Shown: positions 38,222 through 52,000 of the stretch, piece by piece | Position numbering within the stretch: position 1 is the first letter of the stretch | How the letters are laid out: each line of letters begins with the position of its first letter | Origin: Lycorma delicatula | Taxonomy: Eukaryota > Arthropoda > Insecta > Hemiptera > Fulgoridae | NCBI RefSeq assembly: GCF_047948215.1 | Contig: NC_134455.1 | Coordinates: forward strand, 164,654,575-164,718,574 | DNA: 64,000 nt | Direction: 5' to 3' | Made by a program: the position numbers and the translations under genes | The notes under the pieces: model-generated | What the model saw: the letters and a program-made list of their open reading frames with translations, nothing else | What the model was told of the DNA's origin: nothing | Database searches by the model: none

Positions 38222-39274
38222 CATCACAAGGTTCCTTAGTTTGTTACCTGCAATAGAAAGAATTCTTTCCATTTTTGATGGCCTAAAATCATAAATCATA
38301 AATTATACGTCTTCTCTGATTATACATACTTTTGATTATACATACTTCTTATCTTGTGACAAATGCCCAAAATTATTATTTAATTTTTTGAAAATCTAGA
38401 AAGTAAACTGTTTTTGAAATTTTTATATGGTACTATACAGTTATTTAATAATGCAGTTCTGAAATTGGAAGCTAATTCTATCGCAGCAATAGAAGCATTT
38501 CAGACATATTCTGAACTAATTTCTCAAATTCAGGAAAGAAAAACCCACAAATTTTTACCATCTGCAAAGAATTGCTATGCATTCTAAAAGAAAATAATTA
38601 TATTCAGGAACAAAAATTCTTCTCAAGCGTAGACAATTTTTATAATTCTAGTATCCAATACTTGTATCCGAACTGAGAAATGGTTTTGATAAAGTTAGTT
38701 AAGTTTCAGTGGATATATTTACAAACTGAAATTGCCTGATCTGATTTAGAAGACAGTGCACAAGTGTCAATGAAATTATAAAAGATTCCATAAATATTGA
38801 TGACCTATTTGATGAATGTACATTGTTGAACCAGGTAATTGAAAACCAAAGGGTAGGTTGTAGTTCAAGTTCTGAAAAAGTACCAGATTCTATTGAAGAG
38901 AAGTGGAAAGCAAATTTTAAGGTGTTTAAAAAGACTGTTATTTCATGGTGCAATATTTCTAAAATGGCTAAGTTTGCTATGCCTTTGCCAGGACATCTGC
39001 TCCAGTTGAGAGAATTTTTTCAATTACAAGGAATATTTGGTCTGCAGAAAGGGGTAGACTTTCAGTACCCTCTGTTATAAATGTTCAAATTAATTCAGAA
39101 TTTTCTTGTGAATTTTTTAATTTTGTAATAAAACAAACAAACCATTTCTGAAAAAGTCATTTCTAGTGAAAAATACAACTGAAAAATAAAGTTTAATGTT
39201 TCAGTAAACTGTTAAGACTTTTAAGCAATTTCAAAAATATATTCTGGGTTGGACCCAAAAAAATATGGTAAGCC

Positions 39275-41575
39275 ATATTCTAGGTAATCCTAGACTCCAG
39301 TTCAGTTTAGCTGAACAAATTGGAATTCATTACTCCAACGTGTAAGACTGTACGTTATGTAAAAAATAGTTTCATTGAAAAATCAATTAAGTGGATCCAT
39401 TTTCCTAAAACCATAAGGGAAATGAATGAGGCTAACGTTATATGTTAACCCATTTTCAAATGTCAACTGTAGTAAGGACATTAAACTATACCTACATTTA
39501 GTTACAAAAGCAGGCTCTTTTTACAGATGAGTACATAAACAAAATTGGATATGCTAGTATAAACATTAAGATTATATGTAATGCTAATGGAAACATTACT
39601 CAGTGCTCAGTGGCCTGGAAGTGTTCATCGTATGACGGGGCGGCTTACTTGCTGGAAGATTAGGGCTTTCAAGCTGAAATCTAACTCCATCTGCTGCAAG
39701 AGAACTATTCTGTGAAGATAAGGAATTATGTTTTTATTACTTTCTAATTTTTTTAAACTTTTCTTTGTTTTTTCAGTGTCAATTTCTGTTGTGATCACAT
39801 CAAAATATTATTATTCTGTTTCTCTTACTCTTTGATACTAGCAGCTGGAAACACAAAAAACAAGATTTTCTTCTTATTTTAATGGCTTTAGAAATTTTTT
39901 TCAACCTTTCAGTTTATGATGTTTATTTTCTGTTTAATTTTTATTGATTTTCTTCATAACACTTCTTTATATTGCTTAGCATTTTTGATAATTGGAGTGC
40001 TTGCTGTCTTCCCACAGGCAGGACAGTACTGCTTAGTAATGTTTTTCCAAGCTTGCTTTTTAGCATTTAAAATAACACATATTTTAGAGTTCTGCAAAGT
40101 AAATGTATGTTCAAAAATAATATTTAAACATTCTTATCAAATTTTCTTTCAGTTTCAACTTGCTCTTCCTTGAAGACTAATGCAAATGTTCAAGAGTTTG
40201 TGACTGACACGATGGGAATATCAATTAGAGCTTGTCTGGAAGAGATCAACTGGCACAAACAGCTAAAAAGTTACTAAATTTGAGTAAGTTCTATGCCTAG
40301 CAACTGCAGCACTGTTACAGAATTCTTGCAGTGCACTGACATTGAATAGTAGATCACACAATTAAAAGATCCTTTTATTCTACTGGTTTATATGCAGTAC
40401 TTTAGAACCTAGTCATTATTTGAGTGGTGTTACTTTGTTTGGTTCACTTCATTCACTGAACTGCCAACTTTTGATAAAAACCCAAAAATGAAATCTAGTT
40501 AATTATCACCTCACATTCTACTATTTTGATTTTCTCCAGCAATATATATATTTTTTTTTAACAGAATAAAGCTGAGGTAAACATAATAAAGATAAGATAG
40601 TAGGGAAGTAATATTTTTATGCAAAATGTGTTAACCATTTATAAAATGTAATTGCTATTTTATTATATTTCACATAAACACCAAATTAAACCTTCAAATG
40701 TGAACAGCTGAGAATATATTGCTGGTAGTTGCAAACCTGGACTAATTCCTTTTTCAACATGCTTTGTTTCCATTGTCCTTGTTAAGTAATCACCAATTTG
40801 AGAATTAAGCTTGTTCAATTAAGCTTTATAATTTATCCAAAAAAAAAATGTTTAAATATATTTATTAATTTTTTTGTAGTGTATGAAAACAGTAAAAAAA
40901 AAATTTAATTTTCATAGCTAAATAAATAATGTAAGTTCTCATAATTCATTTAAATTTGAAATTTTATCTGTAAAAAACTTGATGTACATGTAGCGTACAT
41001 AATTTTCCTTATCATTTCAAATTAAAGAAAAAAAAACAAATTCAAGTTTAGTGGAATATTATCTCAAAAAAAAAATTGTTAAGTTTTTCTTCTAGTAGCT
41101 TACCTTACTTAGTCTTTTCTCTTTGTATGAGATCTTATGCTATGTCTATTCTTATGCAATAGTTTTTCCAACTAGATATCTGATTATTTTCTTCACCACT
41201 GCATAAAAAAAAATTTTCTTTTTCGTTAAATTCTGTTTAATACCTTTAAATAATTCCTTTTTTCACTTCTATTTACTTTCTCTAATTTAGATAATCATCA
41301 TTCATCAAAATCCTATACTTATACATTACTGTTATGGTACTTGCAGAGTATTAAAGAATTAAATTAGCCTAAATTACAGTTAACAGATAATTAATGACAT
41401 CACTTTGATATAAAAATATCAGTGTAATTGAAATTCAGTAGTAATAACACCTTTGATGACATCTGTCTTATTATTTTCCAAATGAAACTAATATTACATC
41501 AGCACTGATACACTTTAGAATGTGAAAAATATAAGTATATAGGAAATTACAATTCATAAAATTTATGATAGCAAA

Positions 41576-41649
<74 letters not shown>

Positions 41650-43050
41650 CACACATGTATGTAGTATCGTGTGTTCACTGTTCAATATGAATATTGTGAA
41701 ATAGCACATGTAAAAGTTTCTTACAAACACAATTTATTACCCTTAAATAATTTATAATGTAAAATAGTAATTCAAATTAAATACAAAATTAATTTAATAA
41801 CAATTAAATTATAAAACCAAAATTTACTAAAAATGTTATAATAACTAATAGAAATTAAGATTAAGTTAACAATAAAATAAACAGTAGAAAAATCTACAAT
41901 TCATACAGTTCACTTTATGCAAGTATTATTCACTTTTACTGTTTACAAAAGAACTATCTTGCACTTTATAAGTGAATAGAATAATGTCATTTTCACTCAT
42001 GTATACAAATAACTCAATGAACAACTTCTTGTTTTCAGCTACTGTCCAAAATGTAATACACACTCTTCATGAGTATGTTACCAAACACTTACTCTGAATG
42101 CTCCTATACACCATAATTGCTTTTATTGCAAATTGAACTGAACTCAAACTTGTAACTGTCACTTCGCTGGTCCCTGGCAGTATTTATATCTCCTGACCTG
42201 CAGTACCAATATTTGACTTGCCCTTTTGATCATTCAAGCATAATAATTTCCATTGTCTGCATCTTCTACTATTTTCTATAAGTTCTTCTCTAGAAAGAAT
42301 TCCTTTGTCACTTCTTCTAAAGTCTTCTTTCTTCATTTTCTCTTTCTTTCTTATTTCTGGAAGTTTTCCTACCTATTACATTTTAAGGGACACTACAATG
42401 GCATAAAACATCAAAAGGGCAAATGTTGGCAATTGTTGGTTTCAAAAGAAATAATTAATGCTAATTTAAAGTGGAAAATCTTATTTTATGGAAAAGAAAT
42501 ATGATAATAAAAATATTATTGTTTTTAATTTAATGAATGGCCTCTCACCCTTTCTACCCATCCCCAACTTCCATGATGATACCTAATCTACACAGGGAAG
42601 AGAAGAAAACCTAGCTAATGTAGAGAAGATGTGCAGCAGAATGGTAATAAAACCTTAGTGTGCTAAACAAATTTATCAGGGTATATGTAAGGTTGAAAAT
42701 TTAATACACTACATATATAAAGAAATCAAACTCTAAATTGTAGGTAGTGAAATTCACCAGTACATGAATGAGTACTTGGTTAGAAATATAACACCTAATA
42801 CTAAAATTATATTTTAATATGACTAAAAGCTATGTAAAGTGAAATAAAAAATTCTAAAGTTCTTATCCCTAATGTATTACTGAATAATTTGCAAACAATG
42901 AATTAGACTTTCTGTACAGAAGTAAGTCTAGAGGTATCATTTATTACAAGACTTTAATGAAAATATCATATAAAATTTTCTCCAACTGTTCTTTTAAAAG
43001 AATTTGGCTTTTCATTAAAAATACTGCTTTCAAAAATAAAATTTTGACAT
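39275..43050. other. AT-rich stretch, no gene recognised, one TA microsatellite
   Basis: Mostly AT-rich. A short GC-richer patch at 39600-39690 and another at 42540-42680 look like repeat remnants, but I cannot place them in a family. Confidence 0.5.
41579..41642. repeat. (AT)n microsatellite, 64 bp
   Basis: Uninterrupted AT dinucleotide run. The Tyr/Ile open frame across it is an artefact. Confidence 0.98.
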
Positions 43051-43059
43051 ATCTTTCAC

Positions 43060-44090
43060 ACATCTGGGTATTTGCAATAGTGTATCTTGCTGATAGGATC
43101 TAAATAACTTATGCTCCTATTATTTACATAAGGAATAGAGATACTTGCACTAGAAATGTTAATAATGACACATCCATGCATTACCTGTATATAAACATTA
43201 CATTTTGTATTTTTCTCCTTGTCTCCAAGGATGCAGTAGCCAAAATTACATTCTGCTGAATAAGAGTTTTGACACAATCAGCTCTCTCTTGTAAATTCCA
43301 AAGTAACTTCTGCACTGCTTCAGTCATTAAGTTGATAATCTTTCTATTGTAGCACCAGATTACAGAACAATACTTCAGTATCGATATAACTAATATTTAT
43401 AATGAATCCGCTTGAACATCTCATTCTTCACCCTGAATTATTCTAATTTATGCCACAGGATATCAAGAGAAACCATATCAAAGTTTCCAAAAATTAAAGT
43501 AGATAGCATTGACCTGTCTTTGGTTTTCAACCTCCAGAGAAACAAACAACGGCACATCATTTAGTTTGTAACCAAAGGTCTAATTGCCATGAACTACCTA
43601 CCTTTGTTCCAATATATTACTACCTTTGTTCAATATATTTAGACAAACTGCTACAAAGATGACAGAGCACAACATTCTCAAAAACCTTAGCCATCATTTT
43701 AAAACCAAAACTGGCCTATAACAGTTAAGAGATTTCATGCAGATCCTATTTCTTAGGGTTAGGTGAAACCAATGCCTTCTTTCAACAATCAGGAAGATCA
43801 CTAGAACACAAACTAAATTTAAACAGCCATGATGAAACCACCATGATCAACTTCACAATTCCTTCAATAATAAAAGGAGGGATGCCATCAATACTAGTCA
43901 CACAATGTGCTCTAAGCATTGCAACACAATCCAATATTTTGTTTTCAGTGACGTTGGGGATGACAAGGTATAAAATGGCTGCAGGCCCATTAAGATTTAC
44001 AATTTCACAGAGTACTGGAGCATAACCAACAAATTTTCAGTACAGAAATGAATCTTTCTAGGGTAAAGATATGAGGATGTGCACGTTGTA
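43060..44090 (-). mobile_element. Jockey/CR1-like LINE RT fragment, minus strand
   Basis: Minus-strand blocks run from 44030 down. VTENKILDCVAMLRAHCVTS then IDGIPPFIIEGIVK (RT domain 1), a NCYRPVLVL-like block with MAKVFENVVLCHLCSSLSKY (about 43640-43720), then DMVSLDILWHKL (about 43450-43490), the counterpart of the usual F-x-K-A-F-D-x-V-x-H-x-x-L-x-x-KL block. The catalytic Y-x-D-D region appears deleted, since the C-terminal part follows directly to about 43060. Stops and frame shifts are numerous. Confidence 0.7.
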
Positions 44091-44099
44091 TAACAGTTG

Positions 44100-44497
44100 G
44101 TTACATGCAACAGGCAATTTTTTTTACTTATTAATTTATTTTTTGTTGACCATAGCATTTATTTTCCTGATGGTGAGTCTTACTCTTTAAGACTTTGGGG
44201 GTTGACGTCCCCATGGTCCTAGCATATGCAATTTTTATTACACACAGAGCTGCTGAATGTTTTACACCATATATGAACACTACATCACAAACACTATACA
44301 AATTACAAGATACACACACAACAACACCTTACACTGTTTTTTCTTACACATACACTCAGTTGTGTTGCGACACCTTATGAAACCATAACCCAAGGTGGAA
44401 ACTAATGTGCCGGTAGGTGGATGGCTCTATGTATGGCTCTATGTATGTGTGTCTTGAACGATTTCCTCTGAGGATCTGAGTGAACCCATTTGTAATT
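44100..44497. other. Repeat-like block of unknown type
   Basis: GC-richer than its surroundings, with a short tandem of GGCTCTATGTAT near 44423-44450. Probably 3' or 5' UTR of a neighbouring LINE, but no motif decides it. Confidence 0.3.
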
Positions 44498-44512
44498 AGC
44501 TCTAGTCTCTGT

Positions 44513-44814
44513 TTAAACCCACCGGGTTGGTCTAGTGGTGAACACGTCTTCTCAAATCAGCTGATTTGGAAGTCGAGAGTTCCAGTGTTCAAGTCCTAGT
44601 AAAGCCAGTTATTTTTACACGGATTTGAATAATAGATCGTGGATACCGATGTTCTTTGGTGGTTGGGTTTCAATTAACCACACATCTCAGGAATGGTCGA
44701 ACTGAGAATGTACAAGACTACACTTCATTTACACTCATACATATCATCCTCATTCATCCTCTGAAGAATTATCTAAACGGTAGTTACCGGAGGCTAAACA
44801 GGAAAAAGAAAGAA
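44513..44814 (+). mobile_element. tRNA-derived SINE (302 bp), + strand, with 15 bp target-site duplication
   Basis: Begins with a tRNA-like head: A box TTGGTCTAGTGGTGAAC (about 44527-44543) and B box GTTCAAGTCC (44587-44596). It then has a body shared with the SINE at 4702-5000 (for example TTCTTTGGTGGTTGGGTTTC) and ends in an AGGAAAAAGAAAGAAA tail. It is flanked by the perfect duplication AGCTCTAGTCTCTGT at 44498-44512 and 44815-44829. The body and tail are fairly well preserved. The internal RNA polymerase III promoter boxes are its only functional signals. Confidence 0.92.
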
Positions 44815-44899
44815 AGCTCTAGTCTCTGTACGCATGGGCTCTGCAGAGGTGGAACCTGGTAAAATCAGACACATCTTTTGCTGACGTGACATCAAGCAA

Positions 44900-47800
44900 A
44901 GCCACTTCAAAGGCAGGTAACCAATAGTGCCGGATCCTGCAATGAGCTAAAAATTTTGTTCAGATGTTATCTGATCAAGTTGCTCCACTCGTATTTCGGA
45001 GCTAACTAAAATGAATACGCAGTCGGTGATTGTAGCTGGTGAAACTAACCTTAGTGAGATCCCTCTTAAAGTTCCCATCCCTAAAGTTTTGCCTTTGCAA
45101 ACATGAGTAAATACAGCTGGCGGTAAGCCACCTAATAAGTTCCCCGTTAAGGGAGCCCACACAATCACCAATCTGAGTTGTCGTCTGCGATTTCCCATTG
45201 TTTAAAATCTTCACTTTTATCACCTAGTATACTGGAGGATATGGTTGAAGAACCGCCCGACCATAGGTATTGAAGTTTATTAAAATAAAAAATTCTAAAA
45301 AGAAAAGCCGGATGACCTACAATTACGTTTTCTGTATATTTATCTGTAATACTGTATTTTCTATGAATCTGTATTCAGCTATCTTTATCTATCAACATTA
45401 ACCAGTGGAACGTTTGAAGTCTTCGGTCTCGCTTTACAGTATTGACATGCAGACGAGAACCATTAACAATGTGCCTCCAAGAAACACATCTTCTATAACA
45501 AGATGCATTAATACTTAGGGAGTATTTCTCTGAGAGATACGACTGTCTCATACACAATAGAGAGAGTGGTGGAGTTCATGAGGAATGAGGTCAGCGACAA
45601 GGATACCACTTCATTCCTACTGTTGCTATAAAAATCTGTATCCCTTCAAATGATATAAATTCAATTTTTATCTCTCACTGAACTCTGAGTTCAATACTCT
45701 AGATATATCAAATCTGCTCAAACAAATTTCATCGCCGTCGTTAGTAGTAGGAGACTTTAATATCTCACCATATTTATTGGGACTCATCAGTCTGCTCCTC
45801 TCGAGGAAATATGATAAACAGAATGAGACAAGACTTGGAACTCTACTGAATGATGGATCATGCGCATTCATGTCATTATCATCTAGTCTAACATCGACCT
45901 CTCCTTATGCTCACTGAGTTTACTGCCTCGTCTTAATTGGTCTAGTTGTGACGACGTTTACGGCAGTGACCACAGGCCATTTATTATATCGTTTGATGCC
46001 AACCGAGTGGTGAAAAAAGGCCATGGAGATGGATTGTTGAAAAGACAAATTGGAACGGTTACCGTAAAGCCTTCCCATCACAGTATCGCGATTGTACAAA
46101 CGCCCTTGATCTACTTACTTCTTTTACGTCCCTGGTACTCGAAAATGCCATTAGATATATTCCACAAACATCTCGAAACCCCTCCGTTCCATCTGAAGTC
46201 CCTCTGTTCCTTGGTGGAATGATAACTGCCAAAACGTGATTAGGAAATGATGGCAGTAAATTTAACCACAGACCTTAAAATGAACATCTGAATTTGTACT
46301 GTAAGGCTACCATACGTAGACACCATCTCTCGCACTACTCTCACGTTTACTGTTCTGAAGAAGCTTCGTGTTATTTATCGATCACAGAAACAATATATTC
46401 TCGGACTTATTCACGAAAGAGAACTTCTTTCATCATCTTCTGCAGTCGCAACAAACTTTGCAGATTGTTTCCGTTCGTTTTCTCTCACTTCATCATACAC
46501 TAACAAAATTCAGTGGTACAAGATACAGATGGAAATAGTATCGTTAAACGTTGGTAATTCGGTCAGTGAATTAAATGCTCCATTTGCATTCAATGAGTTG
46601 TCGCATGAACTAAAAAACTCACGCGACACCTTTCCAGGACCTGACAACAATCGTCTCAGTATGCTCTGACAACTTCCAAATTCGGCGCTACAAACACCTA
46701 TTGTGTATTTGTAATAGTTTGTTCTCCGCACAAGTATTTCCAGACATCTGGTCGGAAGGCATACCAGTACTTGAACCTGATTTATTATTTTTCTTAAACC
46801 TGCTAGGGACAAAGCATGCTCCTCAGGCTACCGCTCTATCTCCTTGACAAGCGTTTTATGCAAAATGAAGGAGAGAATTATGAACCGCAGGCATACATGG
46901 TATTTAGAGAGACATAGCCTTTTATCTTCAGATTAAGTGCCAGCTTGTTTGTTATTGCCATCAATAATAATACTAAATGTGTGTAGACCTTCAACAGCCA
47001 CAGCAGAGAGACTACTACAGAACACTATATCTCGTCTTGAACGTTGGGCCAAGATTACTGTCTTCACCTTTTTGCCTGAGAAAACCAAAAGATATGTAGT
47101 CTTTTCTCGCCAGTAGGATCCTTTTTTCCCACAAGTTTTTCTCAACGGGGAGCTAATTGCTTTCCCTCCTGACTTCAGTGTTTAGATTTATTGCTTTATA
47201 GGCGTCTTACGTAGGTCAAACATCAAACAATTAAAAACGAAATGTTCTAAATATCTAGATATCTTGCGTGTCCTTAGCAACGCCAATTGGGAAGCCGATC
47301 GATAATGTATGTTGCGTTTTTATTATTCATTATTTCGTTCCCCTTTAGATTATGGTTGTGTCGCCTACTTTTTACTCTTCAGCGCGTCATACCGTGCTTA
47401 AAATGCTGGATGCTGTATATAATAATTTCCTTCAGCTTGCTACAGGTGCCTTTAGATCAAACCCTGTCGTAAGCATACTTGCTGGTGAGCCCTCATTTTG
47501 GGGTAGACGAGACCAGCTTTTAGCATTTTACTTTAAAGGAAAACCAAATCACCCGGCTTTTGACGCAGTCCTTGGAAATCCTAATTTAAGGAGGTACGAG
47601 GACCATCCACTCTTATACTGCACCTGTAGGTGTTCGTATCCGACGTTTACTGCACCTTATAAATGTTGACACACCTTCTATTTTTCCAATGTATCCATGT
47701 TCATATCCTTCGTGGAGAATCTACCTTATAAATTTTATGTTTGACCTTACGATATACACCTATCGTTTTTCAGCAAATGTTTCACAACATCCTCTCCTAG

Positions 47801-49072
47801 ATAAACCCAGACGCAGTGGTATGCACAGATGGGTCAAAACAGAATGATACAATTGGATGAGGATTGGTTGTTAATGACAGAACCTATGCGTTTGGTCTAC
47901 CTAGTATTACAAGTGTCTTTACTGCTGAAATGTACGCTATCAATAAGGGTTTGGGTTGGGTATTAACCCAAGATATCGTCATATGCTTATTTGTAGCGAC
48001 TCGTGTAGTTCACTCCAAGCTTTAGAAAATTTGTATTCTAGACATCCTGTCTTCAGCGAAATCTATAATGCAATCGCTGAGTTAAACCATCGCAACACAC
48101 AAGTAAGTTTCTGCTGGATTTCTAGCCACGTGGGAATCCCGGGTAATGAACGAGCAGATTCCGCTTCTAATGACGCATGTAGACTCAACTGTGTTTCATC
48201 ATTCGTGTTACTTCTTCCGACTTTATTAATTGTGTAAAACACACTCTTCGAGCAAAGTAACTGACAATGTAACTAGACTGCTATAGTAGATAATAAACTT
48301 CGAGACATGAAAGATACTGTGTTGCCATGGGAGTCTGCAGAAAAATTCAGCGAGAGGAAGTGGTCCCCTGCCGACTGCGGTTAATACCAGAGCTATTCAC
48401 GGGTACCTGATGTTAGCAGTAAAAGCACTACTATGCGCACAATGCGACTGCCACTTGACTGTGAGCCACATCCTTGTGGAATGCATCTGTTATGCGGTCT
48501 TACGTAGTAAATTCAAATTGTTCAAAAACATACGCTGAACCCTAGGCTATTATAAGGAAGTTTTAGACCATGAGTTGTTATTTCTATGACGCATTAGTTA
48601 GTATTCTACATAGAAATTAATATTGTTTTTGTTATGTGAAACAATCTTTTTTTGATTCTATTATTTTACACATGTAACGTATTTTGTGCTGGTGTTCAAC
48701 AGTTTTTTTAATGTAGTTGTTTTTGTGTAATTGTTATGAATTTTATTTTAGTTCTTTAATCTTTCTATTATCTGAGAAGGGGCTCTTTACACTTCTCTGA
48801 GATCTAGTTGTATTTTATTTTTATTTAGTTAAATTTTATAATTTTTATGTTTACGTTTATTTTAAATAAACAAATTTAATTTAAGTTTACGACTGTGATA
48901 TCAGTTATAAGTGAGTGTGAAGTGAAGTGAATTTTCAACTGTGATAGTTGAACATTTTTTTGTTTAATTTGTTAGTTTTTAGTTTAATTTTAGTTGTCTT
49001 TTTTTATGTTTACTTCGGGCGATAATAACGCGAAAGCTATTTTCCCTCAAAAAAATAAATAAATAAAAAAAA
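44900..49072 (+). mobile_element. I-clade LINE (endonuclease, RT, RNase H remnants), + strand, inactive
   Basis: Blocks in order on the + strand. Endonuclease start NINQWNV*SLRSRF (45394 on) and CLQETHL; VVGDFN (about 45744); SDHRPFIISFDA-like (about 45966-46000). RT side ELKNSRDTFPGPDNN (about 46608) and SGYRSISLTSVLCKMKERIM (about 46830). Then a gap where the RT catalytic core should be, then ISRLERWAKI (about 47020) and LATGAFRSNPVVSILAGEPS (47430-47500). RNase H: CTDGSK (about 47823), EMYAI, CSDSCSSLQAL and FCWISSHVGIPGNERADSAS (47956-48237). A Cys-rich tail CAQCDCHLTVSHILVEC is near 48437-48487. It ends in a run of AAATAAAT units at about 49050-49072, a LINE-style tail. RNase H after RT points to the I clade. 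Confidence 0.82.
47956..48237 (+). pseudogene. RNase H domain fragment of the I-clade LINE
   Basis: 93-codon piece with CSDSCSSLQALENLYSRH, then VSFCWISSHVGIPGNERADS and ASNDA. These correspond to the central Asp block and the final His/Asp block of RNase H, which removes RNA from the cDNA hybrid during retrotransposition. The first catalytic Asp (CTDGSK) lies in a different frame near 47823. Confidence 0.8.
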
Positions 49073-49099
49073 CATTTTCTTATTAAGTCTGTTTTGAGG

Positions 49100-52000
49100 T
49101 TCTACTAAAACTAAGCTACATTTGAAAATCAGTGTGGCGTACATGATCTGGACCTCTCCAGTTAGGCAAGATAATCTGAAAAGCTCATTACTTAACACCG
49201 AAAGCAAGACCGCGTGGGAGCTAAGCAGCTAATGGAACGGATTTCCAAAAACTAAGAACACATCCTCACAACTGACTTATTGGACATAACATCCTGATCG
49301 GTGCCTAAGTCGTAGGCAGACGTTTTAGATTAGCAAGATCAATCTTTACATGACCACCAATTTGCAACGTTCGGTTGGACATAAACTTGGAGGGCCATGA
49401 ACCCGTCGCTCTTAGTTATGAGTTAGTCACTTTACTTAACGACATTTTTTCTGGGCCGGACATACAATTAAGTAAAACTCGGCCCAGGAGAGTGTTCTTT
49501 TACTCTAAGGGGGCCACCTACCGGCTGAAAGTCCGACATGACAGGTCAGCCCCCCAGTCGAATCTTTTATCTTCTGCCTGCCTTTTATCCCCGAGAGGGA
49601 GTAATCCGGGCCCGACTACGTTGTTCCCCCTCCCGGAAACCGGGTCTTGATCTGTACAATTTCGTGCCATTTCCCTCTAACCACTGAAGCAGGGGAAGCC
49701 AGGCTTGACTGCGTCTTCCCCGGACCCCTACCCAGTGGCTGGGACACTGGGTACCCCTTACCTACCTAACATTCCCCAGGAGTCCCCACCCGCTCATCGG
49801 AACCGGCACACCTAAACATGTCGGTCCTCACAAATGGGGCTGTCCGCCCAACCCCTACAATAAATCTCAGTACCCACGTCGCCGTTCTTCAGCTTCTTTT
49901 TCGCGCAGAACTCGCCTGACAAAGCCCTCCACAGCACCGCAGTTGCTTTAATTAGTCAGCATGAAACTGATTAGATGATTTGGTCTGACTCCGCTAAGGC
50001 CATTGGCTTCTCTGTCTTCCTCTCATCTAAATGTGGTGTGTGTGCTCCACCGAATCAGAACTATCACAGTACATACATACTGGGGCATCACGCTTTCCAA
50101 TCCGGTGAAGAACTCGTTGAAGGTACAGTTAACACTTGAGATAAATAAAAGCCCACCTCACCGTATTTTTTGTTTAACCATGCTTTTAGGTCATCTATAA
50201 GTCCTAATGCAGCCTTATCACCCATGCTTCATTTCTCCTGCCATTCTATGTTAACTCTATCTTTGACCACCTCCTTAGGAATTCCTTCGTTCCGTCAGCA
50301 ACGCTCCTAAATCAGCAGATCTATCGAGGACATCCCCGCCAGAACACAAGCTGCCTCATATGAGATCGCCCGAAACGCCGCCATCACACCTAGCAGTGGT
50401 CTACGGTACACTCTCATCAATCTTGATAAATTGCATTTAACTCTCACAGTACCTCCTCCTCATACTGGTGCCGCGTAAAGCATTACAGATGTTATCGTCG
50501 ACATTATCATCCTTTTCTTGGAGGATCTAGGCGCCGCATGCAATGTTTGCAGCTCTACTACATACAATCAGCACAAGTTCGCTGAATTCGGGAGCGTTTG
50601 TCTAGCGTGATCCCCCAGACATTTAGCTTTATTAAATTCCTTTATTTGGTAATCTCCAATTTTCAGTCTAATTGTTTCGATCCTACGTCTGTCGGTCTAT
50701 GTGATAAATTGACACTTATCAGGCGACAATTCTAACCCGTGCATTCTCTTCCACTCCGAAATATTTGACAGGGCGTCATTTTCCTTTTCTGTGGTTACAT
50801 CCTCCATCTTGCCGCTAATCATTACCGCTAAATCATCGGCTTAGGCTATCATGTCAACCTGCTGAGGAAGTTGTAGTCTCAGCTCTCCATCGAACGCTAT
50901 AACCCATAACAGAGGCCCCAAAACGCACCCCTGCGGTGTTCCTCCAAACATCTGATGATATAATTTACCCTCTAACGTCTCCAATACCACCCAGCGATCC
51001 TTCATATACTTAATTATCTACCTCAACAAGTAATCTGTTATGCCTCTGTCTTTAAGCGCAGTCATGACAACGTTCCAAGGAACCGAACCCAAGGCATTCC
51101 AGACATCCAGTAACACTAGAGCCGGAATGCCTCTCGTCCTCCAGGTGCCCCTTTTGATCTCCCATACTCTACTGCCTGTATGGCAGACCGACCTTTAACG
51201 AATCCAAATTAATTGTTATGTATGCCCTGTTTTGTGCGGAGTTCTTCCATAATCCTGTTGGCAATTGCACTTTCGACTGTTTTAGCTATATTATTTAACA
51301 AGTACACGGGTCTGTAGGTCTCTCCCAGATCTTCAGTTCTGCTTTTAGGTATAAACACCGTTCGCGCTTCTTTCCAACATGTTGGGAAAACACCTCTCTC
51401 AATTTGTCTATTAATCATCTCCACCATCTCATCAAGCAAACACCTCATCAATTCTTTTATCACTGGAGTCGGAATACCGTCTGGCCCCGGACTTCTATTA
51501 TTCCCAAGCGCATTTACAGCTGCCATAATTTCTTCTAGAATGAATCTTTTCCTCTCAAATTCCGCTGGACACTCAACTAACACCTCCCCGCACGGGAATA
51601 GTCTCACCGGTTCTCTTTTCGCTAAAACGTCGGGAAGCACCGGCAGACGCCTACCAAATCGTTTCATTACGATTCGGTAGGCTTGCCTCCATGGATAACT
51701 ATCTAGTTCTTCACATAATGCTCTCCATTTTAACTTTTTCGCATTCTTTATCTCAGAGTTAAGGAGATTTCTAGCAGCCTGATTCACGCGACGCTTTCTC
51801 AAATCCATGCCTCATATTTCTGGCCAGCTGTTGAGCAATCCTTCTTCGGCGTTGCATTTCAACTCTCAGCTGTTTTAGGGGACCACCAACAGACAGGTTT
51901 TTGGCTCATACTACCTCTCATTGTCCTGGCTATTTTCTCCCTGACAATGTCTCTGAATATCTCCGGCGTTAGTGCCACTCCATATTTGATTCTGTTGGTG

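Larger units (their letters stand above)
36923..39274 (+). mobile_element. hAT-type DNA transposon (zinc-finger/BED-type), + strand, lightly damaged
   Basis: GGCTTACCATAT at 36923-36934 and its exact inverse at 39263-39274 mark the ends (2,352 bp). The coding part begins at ATG 37264 and stays open to 37834. After a small frameshift it continues (LLGETAQILTLYLLQCVKKY, then the 37871-38221 frame). It ends in the hAT dimerisation motif VERIFSITRNIWSA followed by RGRLSVPSV at about 39010-39080. It resembles the hAT transposases related to vertebrate ZNF862/KIAA1586-type domesticated genes, which is my recollection rather than a search result. Target duplication not evident. Confidence 0.75.

Noticed and set aside
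41471..41656. Tyr/Ile-repeat frame
   Set aside because: AT microsatellite artefact.
49375..49650. 91-codon + strand frame
   Set aside because: Lies in the GC-rich 3' region of the minus-strand R1-clade LINE; no protein similarity seen.
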